Shown here one piece after another: positions 17,405 through 25,001 of a stretch of 64,000 nt of DNA (positions are counted from its first letter, which is position 1; the number at the start of each line of letters is the position of its first letter). The position numbers and the translations under genes are program-made. The stretch comes from Prevotella sp. OH937_COT-195 (GTDB lineage: Bacteria > Bacteroidota > Bacteroidia > Bacteroidales > Bacteroidaceae): the NCBI RefSeq assembly GCF_003932845.1, contig NZ_RQZH01000007.1, forward strand, positions 30,573 to 94,572. The letters run 5' to 3'. The notes under the pieces were generated by a model. It saw only the letters and a list, made by a program, of their open reading frames with translations, ran no database searches and was not told the DNA's origin.

Positions 17405-18088
17405 TTATCTCCCGGAAGGGGCAACGATTTTCCACAACAAGGCTGCCACGGCACCGCCGACTGTGGGGCCGACGATGAATATCCAAAGATGTGCAAGTGC
17501 CGTGCCACCTTGGAATATCGCGGGACCGACGGAACGAGCCGGATTGACAGACGTACCGGTATAGCGCATGCAACAGAGATGTACAAGGAGATATGCAAGA
17601 CCGATGACAAGACCTGCAAAGTTGTTTGTCGTACCATTGGTCTTTGAAGTGGCACCAAGAAAAACAAAGACTAACACACATGTAAAGAGCATCTCGGCAA
17701 GAAGACCGCCAAACACGGGAATTGCGGCTGCACCGTTGGTTTGAAGATCGTTGGCAAAAATTCCGACAAGACCTGCCGAATTGACAAGCGCATAGAGAAC
17801 GGCAGAACCGGCAATGCCTCCGATGACTTGCGAAAGGACATACATGGCAGCGTCCTTTCCGTTAATGCGACCTGTAAGGAACGCTGCAAGAGTTATGGAA
17901 GGATTGATGTGACAACCGGATATGCCGCCTATGGTATAGGCCATTGCAATCACGGCAATACCGAAAGCTGTTGCCGTTCCTATTACGCTTTCGGGTATGC
18001 CGTTGTCACACCCCAGCGATATTGCCGCGCTGCAACCCATGAATACAAGCACCATCGTACCCAATGCTTCTGCCAAATATTTTTTCAT
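17405..18088 (-). CDS. aqpZ: Aquaporin Z-type water channel
   Basis: A 227-residue six-helix membrane channel. The selectivity-filter residues match E. coli AqpZ by position: F42, H170, T179 and R185, marking a water rather than glycerol channel. The second pore motif is a normal NPARS (182-186). The first reads INPSIT (NPS, 62-64) instead of NPA, which is unusual. The frame opens 22 residues earlier, but MKKYLAEALGTMVLVF is the family start, and the extension overlaps the promoter at 18113-18143. Single gene. Confidence 0.92.
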   Translation of the reverse strand: MKKYLAEALGTMVLVFMGCSAAISLGCDNGIPESVIGTATAFGIAVIAMAYTIGGISGCHINPSITLAAFLTGRINGKDAAMYVLSQVIGGIAGSAVLYALVNSAGLVGIFANDLQTNGAAAIPVFGGLLAEMLFTCVLVFVFLGATSKTNGTTNNFAGLVIGLAYLLVHLCCMRYTGTSVNPARSVGPAIFQGGTALAHLWIFIVGPTVGGAVAALLWKIVAPSGR

Positions 18089-18112
18089 CTGCTTACAAAT
18101 TATAATGTAATG

Positions 18113-18143
18113 CAAATATAGTCTTTTTATTTTTAGAAAGCAA
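18113..18143 (-). promoter_or_regulatory. Promoter of aqpZ
   Basis: On the minus strand TTG (18143-18141), 20 bases, TATATTTG (18120-18113), about 25 bases before the start codon. It supports the chosen start at 18088. Confidence 0.75.
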
Positions 18144-18345
18144 GACCATGACAAAAAATAATTCTTATATATCCCAATTATAAGTTTCTGTCCAATATTG
18201 ATTAACCATAAATTGGTTTTCTGTATGTCCGTTGTATATAAAATGTAGCGGCACTACTCATGTCAGACGTAAGAAAAACAAAAAGAAACAAGAAGATAAA
18301 AGCAGAGAAAAGTTTATAAAAAGCCAAACGCTTGTATATTATTGT

Positions 18346-18548
18346 TTTAACCCAAATCGGTCATTAGAACCCTCAACAGATTTTGTCCGATTGTTGGGCA
18401 GATGTGCAGCCGTTTCATCGAAGGCGTAGCGGGCTGCGTCGAGATGTAATGGCTGCGCAGATGGCAGCAAGCGGGCTAAAGCAGTCGGGAAGCGTAACGG
18501 CAATGGCAAATCTAAGAAAATGCGGTCTAATGACAGATTTGGGTTTAA
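18346..18548 (-). repeat. MITE-like repeat, copy 2 (203 bp, inverted relative to copy 1)
   Basis: Same length as copy 1 and clearly similar over its whole length when read on the minus strand. The ends read TTTAACCCAAATCGGTCATT and, inverted, TAAACCCAAATCTGTCATTA. It lies 22 bp beyond the terminator of the first small-RNA-like cassette. The AT-rich gap between aqpZ and this copy (18155-18345) holds no gene. Confidence 0.85.
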
Positions 18549-18569
18549 ACATTGCAGACTTACAGAAAT

Positions 18570-18630
18570 AAAAAAAGGAGTACCGCCGTACTCCAACCTT
18601 GTTAACCTTAAATCTAATACTATGAAAAAC
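18570..18630 (-). ncRNA. Putative small RNA or attenuator, copy 1
   Basis: A self-contained cassette on the minus strand. The promoter (18637-18667) is followed by about 30 nt of leader that includes GTATTAGATTTAAGGTTAAC. A 7-bp GGAGTAC/GTACTCC hairpin (18577-18594) and a T7 run (18570-18576) then end it. The expected RNA is about 60 nt. A second copy at 20636-20703 keeps the layout and nearly all bases. Downstream of copy 1 lies only a MITE-like repeat. A GTG at the expected start could also open a short leaderless peptide. Not matched to a named RNA family. Confidence 0.55.
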
Positions 18631-18636
18631 ACGATG

Positions 18637-18667
18637 CAAAGATAGCGACATTTTCAATACGATGCAA
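18637..18667 (-). promoter_or_regulatory. Promoter of small-RNA-like cassette 1
   Basis: On the minus strand TTG (18667-18665), 20 bases, TATCTTTG (18644-18637): a complete Bacteroidota promoter. Confidence 0.75.
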
Positions 18668-18800
18668 ATATTTTAATGACAAAATGCAACAAAATGCCAC
18701 TTTATTGATTTAAATCAAGCATCATAGCACAAAAATCCCTTTCAGTTTGTTTTCACAAAACTCTTTTATGTTACCAATTGACACAAAGACCAAACATCTG

Positions 18801-20600
18801 TCAATTATCAAGGATACGCTTCAACAGATAAGTTGCGTTTTGGTTCTTTGCCACTCCATCGGTAATTTTATAACCATAGGTAACACTCTCTCCAAGTTCT
18901 ATTTCAAAGCAATGATTGTGGAAACGATTGTTGCTTTCTGCCATACGCGACAATTCGAGGTCGTGGGTTGCTATCACACCGCTGACGGGAAGTTTGCTGA
19001 CAGCCTCAAGAAACATACGCGAGCCGTTCAGCTTGTCGAGTGAATTGGTTCCTTTCAGTATCTCGTCGAGTATTATCATGGTACACGGCGGGTTGTCTTT
19101 TACACTGGCAAGCAATTGACTGAGACGAAGCAATTCGGCATTGAAATAACTTATGCCATGCTGCAGGTCGTCGGTGGTACACATAGAGGTAAAGAGATTG
19201 AACATGCCTACATTCATCTCCGAGGCAAATACTCTCATTCCGGCCATCGCAATAACATAGTTGATACCGATGGCGCGCAAGAAAGTGCTTTTTCCTGCCA
19301 TGTTGGCACCGGTTATGATGTAGTAATTGCGGTCGAGAATTGTAAAATCGTTGGGTACGGCATCATCGCCAAGGAACGGATGCCACAATCCGCGTGCTTC
19401 ACAAACCACTCTCTCCCCGTCGGAAATAATCGGAAGAGAGGTCTCCGGATGGTTGTATGTGAATGTTGACATGGATACCAGCGAGTCTGTCTCGGCTATT
19501 GCATCAAGCCATTTTCCAACCCTGCCCGCATAACGCGAATGCCACCTTTGGTAACGGCGGACAAGAAAAAAATCGCTAAGGAAAAGTATGTTGAAAAGTA
19601 CCATGCCGAGCAGATTGCCACGACGGTCGTATCCTTCGAGTATGCGACGCAGTTCGTCGAAAGCCTCAAGGGCATCGCCGTCGTCTTTAAGTTCTTGCTG
19701 CAAAGAAACCAATACAGGAGTGCGGAAAGGAGCATCACAAAGAAGTCTCGCCAGGGGTATGTATCCTCGAAGCGAACGAAGCAGTTTCTCACCACGCATG
19801 CTGATAAGCCTGAGCGGACTGCTCGTGACACCGATAACAATGCCCAGCCTGACTATAGCCCACAAAATCGGTATCGATGAGGGAATAATGCCTAATACGG
19901 CAAGCAATACCGAAACCGTAAAACCGGTCATGGCAATATTGGAGAACACAAGGGAAAAAGTGGAAGAGAAAAACGATGGAAGAGAAAGAACCACAGACTC
20001 GCCGGAAGAAAGTTCGACAGGCGGAAGTCCTGCGGAGACATTACAGTTCCACTCGGCACGCCACTGCTCCATGTCTGCCATCTCGGCGATTGCCTTTTGA
20101 CGACCGAGAACGGTGTTCTTGTCAGTCGGAAGGGTCGAAAGATGTCTTGCAAGACGAGCCTTTCCGCCGGGGGTGACACAACGGCAAATGCGTTGAAAGA
20201 GAGATTCGCCTCCGAAAATGTCAAGGTCGAAAGTAAAGGCATGGGACGTATCGGCAAAACCGGCACCGTCATCGAACAGCGAAAACCTGCCTTCCAACGC
20301 CTCCACCTCATTTATATAATACGCGCGCAAGGCTTCGAGATGCTCCGTGGCACGCATATTGAGCGTGTCAAAATGCCTTACTACGGTATACGACAACAAC
20401 AAGGCAAAACCGAGAAACAACATCGGGGCATGCAAACCGCCCGATGCCCAAGCCACAAATGCTGCCACTGCAGCGCAAAAAGAAACTAACTCACCGGCGA
20501 CAAAAAGACGGTTGCGAGTCTTTCGCACATTTATCTCGCAAGCCATACGCGTCGCATTTTCGTTATACAATTTCTTTATTTCATTCTTATTCCCATTCAT
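18801..20600 (-). CDS. Membrane-associated MutS-like ATPase
   Basis: A 599-residue protein carrying only the MutS core and ATPase domains. Walker A is GANMAGKST at about 431-439. Walker B is TMIILDEILKGTNS at about 507-520, followed by the GVIATHDLEL switch histidine. MutS mismatch-recognition domain I is absent. Likely membrane segments lie at about 33-52, 60-75, 221-258 and 331-346. This is not the repair protein MutS but a family related to MutS2-like ATPases, role unknown. The frame extends to a TTG at 20606; the ATG at 20600 is preferred. An 8-bp inverted repeat overlaps the stop codon. Confidence 0.85.
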   Translation of the reverse strand: MNGNKNEIKKLYNENATRMACEINVRKTRNRLFVAGELVSFCAAVAAFVAWASGGLHAPMLFLGFALLLSYTVVRHFDTLNMRATEHLEALRAYYINEVEALEGRFSLFDDGAGFADTSHAFTFDLDIFGGESLFQRICRCVTPGGKARLARHLSTLPTDKNTVLGRQKAIAEMADMEQWRAEWNCNVSAGLPPVELSSGESVVLSLPSFFSSTFSLVFSNIAMTGFTVSVLLAVLGIIPSSIPILWAIVRLGIVIGVTSSPLRLISMRGEKLLRSLRGYIPLARLLCDAPFRTPVLVSLQQELKDDGDALEAFDELRRILEGYDRRGNLLGMVLFNILFLSDFFLVRRYQRWHSRYAGRVGKWLDAIAETDSLVSMSTFTYNHPETSLPIISDGERVVCEARGLWHPFLGDDAVPNDFTILDRNYYIITGANMAGKSTFLRAIGINYVIAMAGMRVFASEMNVGMFNLFTSMCTTDDLQHGISYFNAELLRLSQLLASVKDNPPCTMIILDEILKGTNSLDKLNGSRMFLEAVSKLPVSGVIATHDLELSRMAESNNRFHNHCFEIELGESVTYGYKITDGVAKNQNATYLLKRILDN

Positions 20601-20635
20601 TTTCAACGTAGTAATTTATTCTTATTCAAGCATAT

Positions 20636-20703
20636 AACAAAAGAAAGGAGTACCGCCGTACTCCAACCTTTTTGTTAACCTTAAATCTAATACTATGAAA
20701 AAC
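20636..20703 (-). ncRNA. Putative small RNA or attenuator, copy 2, upstream of the MutS-like gene
   Basis: Same cassette as 18570-18630: leader with GTATTAGATTTAAGGTTAAC, GGAGTAC/GTACTCC hairpin (20647-20664), then CTTTCTTTTG. It differs mainly by a 3-nt insertion before the hairpin. It ends 36 bases before the start of the MutS-like gene, so it may act as that gene's leader with a conditional terminator, or as an independent RNA. Confidence 0.55.
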
Positions 20704-20709
20704 ACGATG

Positions 20710-20740
20710 CAAAGGTAGTTGTTCTCGCACACAATTGCAA
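20710..20740 (-). promoter_or_regulatory. Promoter of small-RNA-like cassette 2 (and possibly of the MutS-like gene)
   Basis: On the minus strand TTG (20740-20738), 20 bases, TACCTTTG (20717-20710). The region from 20741 to 21020 holds no credible gene. Confidence 0.75.
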
Positions 20741-21023
20741 ATATTACAATAAAACAATTTCTATTTTCCTTATTTTCTTGACATAAATCAACCAAGTGCC
20801 GAATGAAAGATGACATAATCTGCCAAACACATATTCAAAGAGTAAACAAAAACACATGCCCGCAACAAACCATATTGCAATACTTTCGTACAACAACGGA
20901 TTTTCGACATGACTGCTCCACGAATTGATGGTTTCACACATCGAAAAGACATAACAAGTTTTGCAAATCCTTAATTTTCAATAAAATAGCACGACAAAAA
21001 CGATTAATGTGCCTTTTTGTTAT

Positions 21024-21031
21024 TATATTTG
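21024..21031 (+). promoter_or_regulatory. Promoter -7 box for the RlpA-like gene
   Basis: TATATTTG matches TAnnTTTG. No TTG is present at the usual spacing. The leader would be about 95 nt. Confidence 0.5.
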
Positions 21032-21131
21032 CAGCGCACAAAATAAAATAGAACATAGTAATAACCCGGTAAAAGGACTCCCGAAAAAGACTTAAACGGT
21101 AAGTGTGACAAGACCGGAAAAAATTAAAACA

Positions 21132-21509
21132 ATGAAGAAAATTATCAGCATTATTATCATTATGCTTACGATGTGCATGACAAATGCCGTTGCACAAGAA
21201 AAAGGTATAGCAAGTTACTACGGACTGAAAGCGCACGGGCGCAAAACATCAAGCGGAGAAAGACACGATGCTTACGGACTGGTTTGTGCTCACAAAAAGC
21301 ACCCTATGGGAACAAAACTCAAAGTCACGAACATAAAGAACGGAAAAAGCGTGGTGGTAAGAGTAAACGACAGAGGACCGTATGCAAAAGGATGGGTGGT
21401 AGATTTGTCTTGGCAGGCAGCAAAAGAAATAGGAATACTGGCACAAGGAGTGGCAAAGGTAATAGTGGAAGTGGTAAGGGAAGAAAACAAAAAAGTAAAG
21501 GCAAAATAG
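21132..21509 (+). CDS. RlpA-like double-psi beta-barrel protein
   Basis: A 125-residue exported protein: signal peptide (1-23, ending AVAQ) and one RlpA-like double-psi beta-barrel domain. Landmarks are GIASYYGLKAHGRKTSSGE, HPMGTKLKVTN and VVRVNDRGPYAKGWVVDLS. The family includes septal lytic transglycosylases acting on glycan strands lacking stem peptides. There is no SPOR domain, so septal targeting is not evident. The start at 21132 (MKKIISII) is chosen over 21105 because it begins the signal peptide directly. Promoter-proximal single gene. Confidence 0.88.
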   Translation: MKKIISIIIIMLTMCMTNAVAQEKGIASYYGLKAHGRKTSSGERHDAYGLVCAHKKHPMGTKLKVTNIKNGKSVVVRVNDRGPYAKGWVVDLSWQAAKEIGILAQGVAKVIVEVVREENKKVKAK

Positions 21510-21581
21510 TAATACAAATCCTTTATTTATACTCCTTTTTAACAAAAAGTAAGTGATGGGATATTTTTTTTCCGCTTTTAC

Positions 21582-21612
21582 TTGTAGGTTTCAAATAAAA
21601 CCAGTAATTTTG
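21582..21612 (+). promoter_or_regulatory. Promoter of gdhA
   Basis: TTG (21582-21584), 20 bases, TAATTTTG (21605-21612). The leader is about 50 nt. Confidence 0.75.
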
Positions 21613-21670
21613 CTGCATCTACTTGACAAAATGTCAATATTAAACCTTTAAATATTTTTTTAAACATACT

Positions 21671-23014
21671 ATGGAAGTTAAAAAAATCATGCAAGCCTTG
21701 GAGCAGAAGCATCCGGGCGAGTTGGAGTACTTGCAGGCAGTGCAGGAAGTACTTGAGTCTATCGAAGAAGTTTACAATCAGCATCCCGAGTACGAGAAGG
21801 CAAAAATCGTAGAAAGAATGGTTGAGCCGGATCGCATCTTCACTTTCCGTGTGAACTGGGTTGATGACAAAGGCGAAGTGCAGACAAACATCGGATACCG
21901 CGTACAGTTCAACTGCGCAATAGGTCCGTACAAAGGAGGTCTCCGCTTCCACAAGGCTGTTACTCCTTCAATGCTTAAATTCCTCGGTTTCGAACAGACA
22001 TTCAAGAACGCACTCACAACGCTCCCGATGGGTGGCGGCAAAGGTGGTTCCGACTTCGACCCAGTAGGCAAGTCTGATGCCGAAATCATGCGTTTCTGTC
22101 AGGCATATATGCTCGAACTGGTTCACTGCATCGGTCCGGATCAGGACATTCCCGCAGGCGATGTTGGTGTTGGCGGTCGCGAAATCGGCTTCCTCAACGG
22201 CATGTACCAGAAACTGACACGCGAGTATCACACCGGTGTTCTCACGGGCAAGGGACTCGAATGGGGTGGTTCAATCTTCCGTCCGGAAGCAACAGGCTAC
22301 GGCGCACTCTATTTCACAGAGCATCTGCTGAAGAAAGCCGGCAAGGACATCAAGGGCAAGAAAATCGCTATCTCCGGCTTCGGTAACGTGGCTTGGGGTG
22401 CATCGCAGAAGGCAACGGAACTCGGCGGAAAGGTTGTGGCAATCTCCGGACCGGACGGTGTTTGCGAAATTCCCGAGGGCATAACAAACGAAATGATCGA
22501 CTATATGCTCGAAATGCGCGCTTCAAACCGCAACAAGGTTGAAGATATGGCTACCAAATTCCCCGGCAAAGCAAAGTTCACCGCAGGCAAGAAAGCATGG
22601 AGCATTCCTTGCGACATCGCTCTCCCATGCGCATTCCAGAACGAACTTAGCGAAGACGACGCCAAGGAATTGAAGGCTAACGGCTGCTGGTGCTGCTGCG
22701 AGGTTTCCAACATGGGATGCCAGCCGGGCGCAATCCACTTCTTCCAAAACAACGGTATCCTCTTCGCTCCGGGCAAGGCAGTAAATGCCGGTGGTGTGGC
22801 AACATCCGGACTCGAGATGACACAGAACGCCGCTCACCTGAGTTGGTCTGCAGAAGAGGTTAACAACAAACTCCATTGGATTATGGAAAGCATCCACGAG
22901 CAGTGCGTTAAGTTCGGTACACAGCCCGACGGCACTGTTGACTACGTTAAGGGTGCCAACATTGCCGGCTTCATGAAAGTGGCAAAGGCAATGCTCGATC
23001 AAGGAATTGTGTAA
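21671..23014 (+). CDS. gdhA: Glutamate dehydrogenase, NADP-type hexameric
   Basis: Interconverts 2-oxoglutarate plus ammonia and glutamate, a main ammonia-assimilation route in gut Bacteroidales. The 447 residues match the bacterial hexameric class. The substrate-binding lysine region is LPMGGGKGGSDFDP, the PAGDVGVGGREIGFL segment is intact, the Rossmann motif is ISGFGNVAWGA, and the C-terminal NAGGVATSGLEMTQN is present. The NADP preference is inferred from the class. Monocistronic: own promoter and a strong terminator at 23048-23084. Confidence 0.95.
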   Translation: MEVKKIMQALEQKHPGELEYLQAVQEVLESIEEVYNQHPEYEKAKIVERMVEPDRIFTFRVNWVDDKGEVQTNIGYRVQFNCAIGPYKGGLRFHKAVTPSMLKFLGFEQTFKNALTTLPMGGGKGGSDFDPVGKSDAEIMRFCQAYMLELVHCIGPDQDIPAGDVGVGGREIGFLNGMYQKLTREYHTGVLTGKGLEWGGSIFRPEATGYGALYFTEHLLKKAGKDIKGKKIAISGFGNVAWGASQKATELGGKVVAISGPDGVCEIPEGITNEMIDYMLEMRASNRNKVEDMATKFPGKAKFTAGKKAWSIPCDIALPCAFQNELSEDDAKELKANGCWCCCEVSNMGCQPGAIHFFQNNGILFAPGKAVNAGGVATSGLEMTQNAAHLSWSAEEVNNKLHWIMESIHEQCVKFGTQPDGTVDYVKGANIAGFMKVAKAMLDQGIV

Positions 23015-23047
23015 AATGCACTCTATATTCTAAATGTTTTTAATTCT

Positions 23048-23084
23048 AATCCGAGTCGGTCGTGAGATTGGCTCGGATTTTTTA
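23048..23084 (+). terminator. Rho-independent terminator of gdhA
   Basis: AATCCGAG pairs with CTCGGATT around a 16-nt loop and is followed by TTTTTATCC. Confidence 0.8.
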
Positions 23085-23620
23085 TCCGCATGCAAATCGT
23101 ATCTCAATACTTTCATGTTTTTAATCTTTATTCAATATAAAATCAAAATAATAGGGTGTAAACAGAGTTCTGAACAAATTAAAATGTCTCCCGATACAAA
23201 CCCGGTTCGGGATAATACAACAAGAAAAAACACATTATAAATACTGTTTCCGAAGAAACATTTACCGCAGATTTGATATTGACATTTTTATTATAAAATA
23301 AAACACGACAATAATATTTTGACACACGTCAAAATGTTTTCAGCAGACACAAACATCAATTAAAATCCTTTCAGAATCCTTTTAAGTCACAACATTTCCG
23401 CATTTCGTATTCTTTACAATCACAATTTCGCCGATTTTGCACTGCAATTTCGGCGGAATTGGTCTGCAAAATCGGCAGAATTACTTTGTTGTTCGATATG
23501 TTCCAACAGTTCGCGACAAATCAATTAACGTGAGTCAGGTATAAGAAGAATTGCTTAATCCGGTACTGTCCTTATCTGCAAGGGATATACCCGTTACGGA
23601 CAAGTCAATGTAGTGCGACC
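23085..23620. other. Long AT-rich non-coding stretch downstream of gdhA
   Basis: No credible gene. It contains array C of the 22-bp-period repeats (23422-23487) and, at 23523-23535, the 13-mer AATTAACGTGAGT, which recurs at 24863-24875. Confidence 0.6.
23422..23487. repeat. 22-bp-period degenerate repeat array C (3 units)
   Basis: Units begin at 23422, 23444 and 23466, exactly 22 bp apart: ACAATTTCGCCGATTTTGC, GCAATTTCGGCGGAATTGG and GCAAAATCGGCAGAATTAC. The core matches arrays A and B. Confidence 0.7.
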
Positions 23621-23887
23621 TCATAAAAACGTTTCCGAGAACTCAAATCCAAATTCTTCGGTATCCGTTTCACAGACGGCACAATACAATTCCACATTTT
23701 GGAATATATAAAAGAGCATTAGGAAGAAGGTGTAACAATACATCCTTGTGCATTCGCTAATGCCTGTTATCTCAAAGAGCACCCACTTATCCTTTCGGCT
23801 TTCATTAAGGGGAAGCGGATAGATACCATCGTATGGCATTTTTCGAGCAAAACTCTCAACAACTCGTGGGTGAACGAGATAGCTCAA
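23621..23887 (-). other. Doubtful 88-codon ORF, probable gene remnant
   Basis: Open reading frame without an ATG start (first codon TTG). The part coding for VVESFARKMP lies inside the left arm of a perfect 30-bp inverted repeat (23833-23862 with 23911-23940). The right arm read on the plus strand gives the same peptide start, VESFARKMP. This looks like an inverted duplication of the beginning of a lost gene. No family was recognised and no promoter was seen. Confidence 0.3.
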
Positions 23888-23940
23888 ATACTTATAAGGG
23901 TAATCACATATTGTTGAGAGTTTTGCTCGAAAAATGCCAT
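23833..23940. repeat. Perfect 30-bp inverted repeat with 48-bp spacer
   Basis: The left arm, 23833-23862, begins ATGGCATTTTTCGAGCAAAA. The right arm, 23911-23940, is its exact reverse complement. Just outside both arms a CGGATAG/CTATCCG pair continues the symmetry with a shift. The spacer holds a small CTCGT/ACGAG hairpin. Confidence 0.8.
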
Positions 23941-24024
23941 CACCCTATCCGCCAATGAAAAAAATGAAACGGCTCAAAAGTAACAAAAAAACAATATCCC
24001 GTATCTCTGCCTATTTGAAATAGT

Positions 24025-24480
24025 CTATATGCTTTTTGCAATCCTATTCAATAGAGATTTTATAACAACGATATGGAACGGACGAATAAAGAAGAAATAA
24101 ATTCTTCCTAACGCATTATAATACTTTACTACCGTTGTTATCCGAAGTTCCTGCCTACCATTGAAATATTTGCCACATAGCAGAGACGTGTGAAAAGTGA
24201 GATGTTTGTCTGTTTTGCCGAAAACTATCTCATTCGTATCTCTCTCACATATCATATCACATAAGCCGCTATCGGTATCAAGTTTCAGTGGTTTTACAAA
24301 ACATTTTCTCATTTTTTGCAATGTCTTTACCCAATTCAAAGGATGGTTGAATGCCATATCGAAAAACTGCTCTGCCATTACCGGTTCTTGACATGAAACG
24401 GTTTTTACATAGGAATCAGTATAATCATACGGAATGTAATTATAGATAAGACTGTTTGGCAGTCTTTTCATTTTAATCAT
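24025..24480 (-). CDS. DUF2867 family protein
   Basis: A 151-residue protein of the DUF2867 family, function unknown. The N-terminal RLPNSLIYNYIPYDYTDSY and the C-terminal IYFFFIRPFHIVVIKSLLNRI are the family's end signatures. The middle HLTFHTSLLCGKYFNGRQE block forms the expected beta region. It starts 15 bp after the VOC gene on the same strand, so the two probably form one transcript from the promoter at 24921-24951. AT-rich codon use differs from the ribosomal genes nearby and fits an acquired island. The start could also be the second ATG, at 24471. Confidence 0.7.
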   Translation of the reverse strand: MIKMKRLPNSLIYNYIPYDYTDSYVKTVSCQEPVMAEQFFDMAFNHPLNWVKTLQKMRKCFVKPLKLDTDSGLCDMICERDTNEIVFGKTDKHLTFHTSLLCGKYFNGRQELRITTVVKYYNALGRIYFFFIRPFHIVVIKSLLNRIAKSI

Positions 24481-24495
24481 ATTCTCTTTTCATTT

Positions 24496-24858
24496 TTAAT
24501 CATCACAAGGAAGTTTTTGGTAAAATTCCAACCAATGACCGTCAAGGTCTTCAAAGGTCAATAACTTTCCGTAAGATTCTGTTCTTATTTCTCCAATCGT
24601 CTTTATTCCTTTATTCTTTAATTCCTCATATACAAGTTCTATGTTATCAGTTTCAAACATAATTCTTGTTTTGCTTGGAATCACATCACCCTCGTTTGCA
24701 TGTCTTTTCAATATAGCGAATGAAGTTTCACCTAAATCAAACTCTATCCAATCTCCATCTGTCAGTTTGACCTCGAAGCCCATATCTTGATAAAATTGCC
24801 TTGACTTCTGTAAGTCACTTACATAAATCCAGCAAGCATATATCTTTCCCGGTTTCAT
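24496..24858 (-). CDS. VOC (glyoxalase/bleomycin-resistance) superfamily protein
   Basis: A 120-residue single-domain vicinal-oxygen-chelate protein. It has the paired beta-alpha-beta layout: ACWIYVSDLQKSRQFYQDMGFEV first, TRIMFETDNIELVYEELKNKG second, ending in FEDLDGHWLEFYQ, where the glutamate is the usual metal ligand. Such proteins act as glyoxalase-like enzymes, dioxygenases or antibiotic-binding proteins, and the actual substrate is unknown. First gene of the short VOC-DUF2867 unit, under a promoter overlapped by a palindrome. Confidence 0.85.
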   Translation of the reverse strand: MKPGKIYACWIYVSDLQKSRQFYQDMGFEVKLTDGDWIEFDLGETSFAILKRHANEGDVIPSKTRIMFETDNIELVYEELKNKGIKTIGEIRTESYGKLLTFEDLDGHWLEFYQKLPCDD

Positions 24859-24920
24859 AATAAATTAACGTGAGTTCGATAAATTAAGATTTTCATAGTA
24901 ATATATGTTTAAGGGGTGCA

Positions 24921-24954
24921 CAAAGATATTGAGAGAACTTATTTCTTATAAGTT
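24921..24954 (-). promoter_or_regulatory. Promoter of the VOC-DUF2867 unit with operator-like palindrome
   Basis: On the minus strand TTA (24951-24949), 20 bases, TATCTTTG (24928-24921). A palindrome, AACTTAT-TTCTT-ATAAGTT (24936-24954), covers the -33 position, where a repressor could sit. No regulator gene is adjacent. Confidence 0.55.
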
Positions 24955-25001
24955 TTAATACACCCCAAAAACTTCATATTCAAACGAAGCCCTTTTAACC
25001 A

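Larger units (their letters stand above)
23523..24875. repeat. Island bounded by 13-bp direct repeats AATTAACGTGAGT
   Basis: The exact 13-mer is present at 23523-23535 and 24863-24875 and encloses a decayed ORF, a 30-bp inverted repeat, and the DUF2867 and VOC genes. The content is visibly richer in A and T than the flanking gdhA and ribosomal genes. No integrase or transposase is inside. Acquisition by transfer is inference. Confidence 0.45.

Noticed and set aside
18232..18429. Lysine-rich 65-codon ORF running into MITE copy 2
   Set aside because: Low-complexity AT-rich start and repeat-derived end; no sign of selection.
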